Shown: piece by piece, positions 5,447 through 5,742 of the stretch
Position numbering within the stretch: position 1 is the first letter of the stretch
Layout: the number at the start of each line of letters is the position of its first letter
NCBI GenBank assembly: GCA_020832965.1
Contig: JAJHRM010000174.1
Coordinates: forward strand, 1-5,742
From: Thermofilum sp.
GTDB taxonomy: Archaea; Thermoproteota; Thermoprotei; Thermofilales; Thermofilaceae
Reading direction: 5' to 3'
DNA length: 5,742 nucleotides
Program-made: the position numbers and the translations under genes
The notes under the pieces: generated by a model
Database searches by the model: none
Seen by the model: the letters and a program-made list of their open reading frames with translations, nothing else
What the model was told of the DNA's origin: nothing

Positions 5447-5463
5447 GCGCCGCCTATATCCGA

Positions 5464-5497
5464 GGAAGCTTATGGCTGGGATTATTAAAAGCTATCT
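5464..5497 (-). promoter_or_regulatory. Promoter module of the methyltransferase gene (copy 2 of the 34-nt repeat)
   Basis: The TATA core TTTTAATAAT (complement of 5481-5490) predicts transcription start near 5460, about 14 bases before GTG 5446. It is 76 percent identical, without gaps, to the module before the HEPN fragment at 4557-4590. Confidence 0.55.
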
Positions 5498-5560
5498 CAG
5501 CATGTAGGGGCTGGTCCCCGCGTGACCTCGGCGCTGTGTATAATTTTCAAGAAAGTCCCC

Positions 5561-5599
5561 GCTTTAGATCATGTTTATACGCTTATTTTCTAGTAAAGC
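5561..5599 (+). promoter_or_regulatory. ppcA promoter with flanking inverted repeat
   Basis: The TATA box TTTATAC lies at 5574-5580, predicting transcription start near 5603 and a leader of about 28 bases. GCTTTA (5561-5566) and TAAAGC (5594-5599) form an inverted repeat around it, a possible operator. A second TATA-like TGTATAATT at 5537-5545 is a weaker alternative. Confidence 0.5.
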
Positions 5600-5619
5600 A
5601 TATTTTTGTTATTTGGGCT

Positions 5620-5625
5620 GGGGGG
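5620..5625 (+). promoter_or_regulatory. Ribosome binding site of ppcA
   Basis: A run of six G sits 6 bases before ATG 5632 and can pair with the C-rich anti-Shine-Dalgarno end of archaeal 16S rRNA. Together with the predicted leader, it marks ppcA as a leadered gene, unlike the kinase-like and PHP genes. Confidence 0.5.
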
Positions 5626-5631
5626 AATTGT

Positions 5632-5742
5632 ATGAGAAAGATTCCGAGAACAATGTCCACCCAGCACCCGGACAACGCCAATGTCCCGGGCTGGGTGGAG
5701 GGGGAGGTCCTCGCTGGCGAGAAGGAGGTATTCGAGGTCTAC
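5632..5742 (+). CDS. ppcA: Archaeal-type phosphoenolpyruvate carboxylase, N-terminal part (partial)
   Basis: The first 37 residues begin [20 protein letters not shown] and continue with the acidic stretch [17 protein letters not shown] to the window edge. [12 protein letters not shown] is the recognisable N-terminal signature of archaeal-type PEP carboxylase (PpcA), which is about half the length of the bacterial and plant enzyme. It makes oxaloacetate from phosphoenolpyruvate and bicarbonate, feeding the citric acid cycle and autotrophic carbon assimilation in Crenarchaea and methanogens. It acts in the cytoplasm. The ATG is supported by a G-rich ribosome binding site and an upstream TATA box. 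The remaining sequence, with the catalytic residues, lies beyond the window. Confidence 0.93.
   Translation, partial: MRKIPRTMSTQHPDNANVPGWVEGEVLAGEKEVFEVY

Noticed and set aside
5507..5519. Hairpin GGGG-CTGGT-CCCC between the methyltransferase and ppcA.
   Set aside because: A four-pair stem upstream of both promoters with no T-run; no role can be supported.

Overview
The window looks like a piece of a thermophilic crenarchaeal (Thermoproteota) chromosome, possibly of the Thermofilum/Thermoproteus kind; the exact lineage is inference. The evidence is the start of an archaeal-type phosphoenolpyruvate carboxylase at the right edge, archaeal TATA boxes about 26 nt upstream of start codons (leaderless or short-leader transcripts), GTG and TTG starts, heavy AGG/AGA arginine use, and remains of HEPN/MNT toxin-antitoxin genes of the kind abundant in hyperthermophilic archaea.

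Left part (1-1942): the C-terminal end of a membrane protein (+), a small four-helix membrane protein (-, 316-666), a short unrecognised + gene that appears frameshifted (778-1073), and an intact polytopic dolichol/phytol-kinase-like protein (-, 1223-1942). The small membrane protein and the frameshifted gene diverge from a shared intergenic region containing a perfect AT-rich palindrome. Two convergent gaps hold GC-rich TAGCGCGC motifs.

Middle (1943-4166): a decayed minus-strand MNT-HepT locus (about 2130-2667). The C-terminal end of a probable nucleotidyltransferase overlaps a hepT gene by ATGA, and hepT carries two frameshifts although its RNase motif RNIIVHMY is still readable. Right of it, a strong promoter drives a leaderless GTG-started PHP-domain metallohydrolase of the CehA/McbA type (2775-4166, +). 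The much longer open frame that runs upstream of this GTG is antisense to the toxin-antitoxin remnant and is not the gene start.

Right part (4167-5742): a scar where a promoter-bearing + gene start (4328) and a 5' HEPN-domain gene fragment (TTG at 4538, -) point at each other and both lose their 3' parts. Then come an intact class I SAM-dependent methyltransferase (4628-5446, -) and the first 37 codons of ppcA (5632 onward, +). The HEPN fragment and the methyltransferase share a 34-nt promoter/leader module (26 of 34 identical).

The intact genes suggest lipid or polyprenol phosphorylation, metal-dependent hydrolysis, small-molecule or lipid methylation and anaplerotic CO2 fixation, with no obvious common pathway. 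The distinctive point is the number of decayed toxin-antitoxin genes among intact housekeeping genes, plus the recurring TAGCGCGCG motif near gene ends and rearrangement points. I saw no tRNA, rRNA, CRISPR array or intact mobile element.
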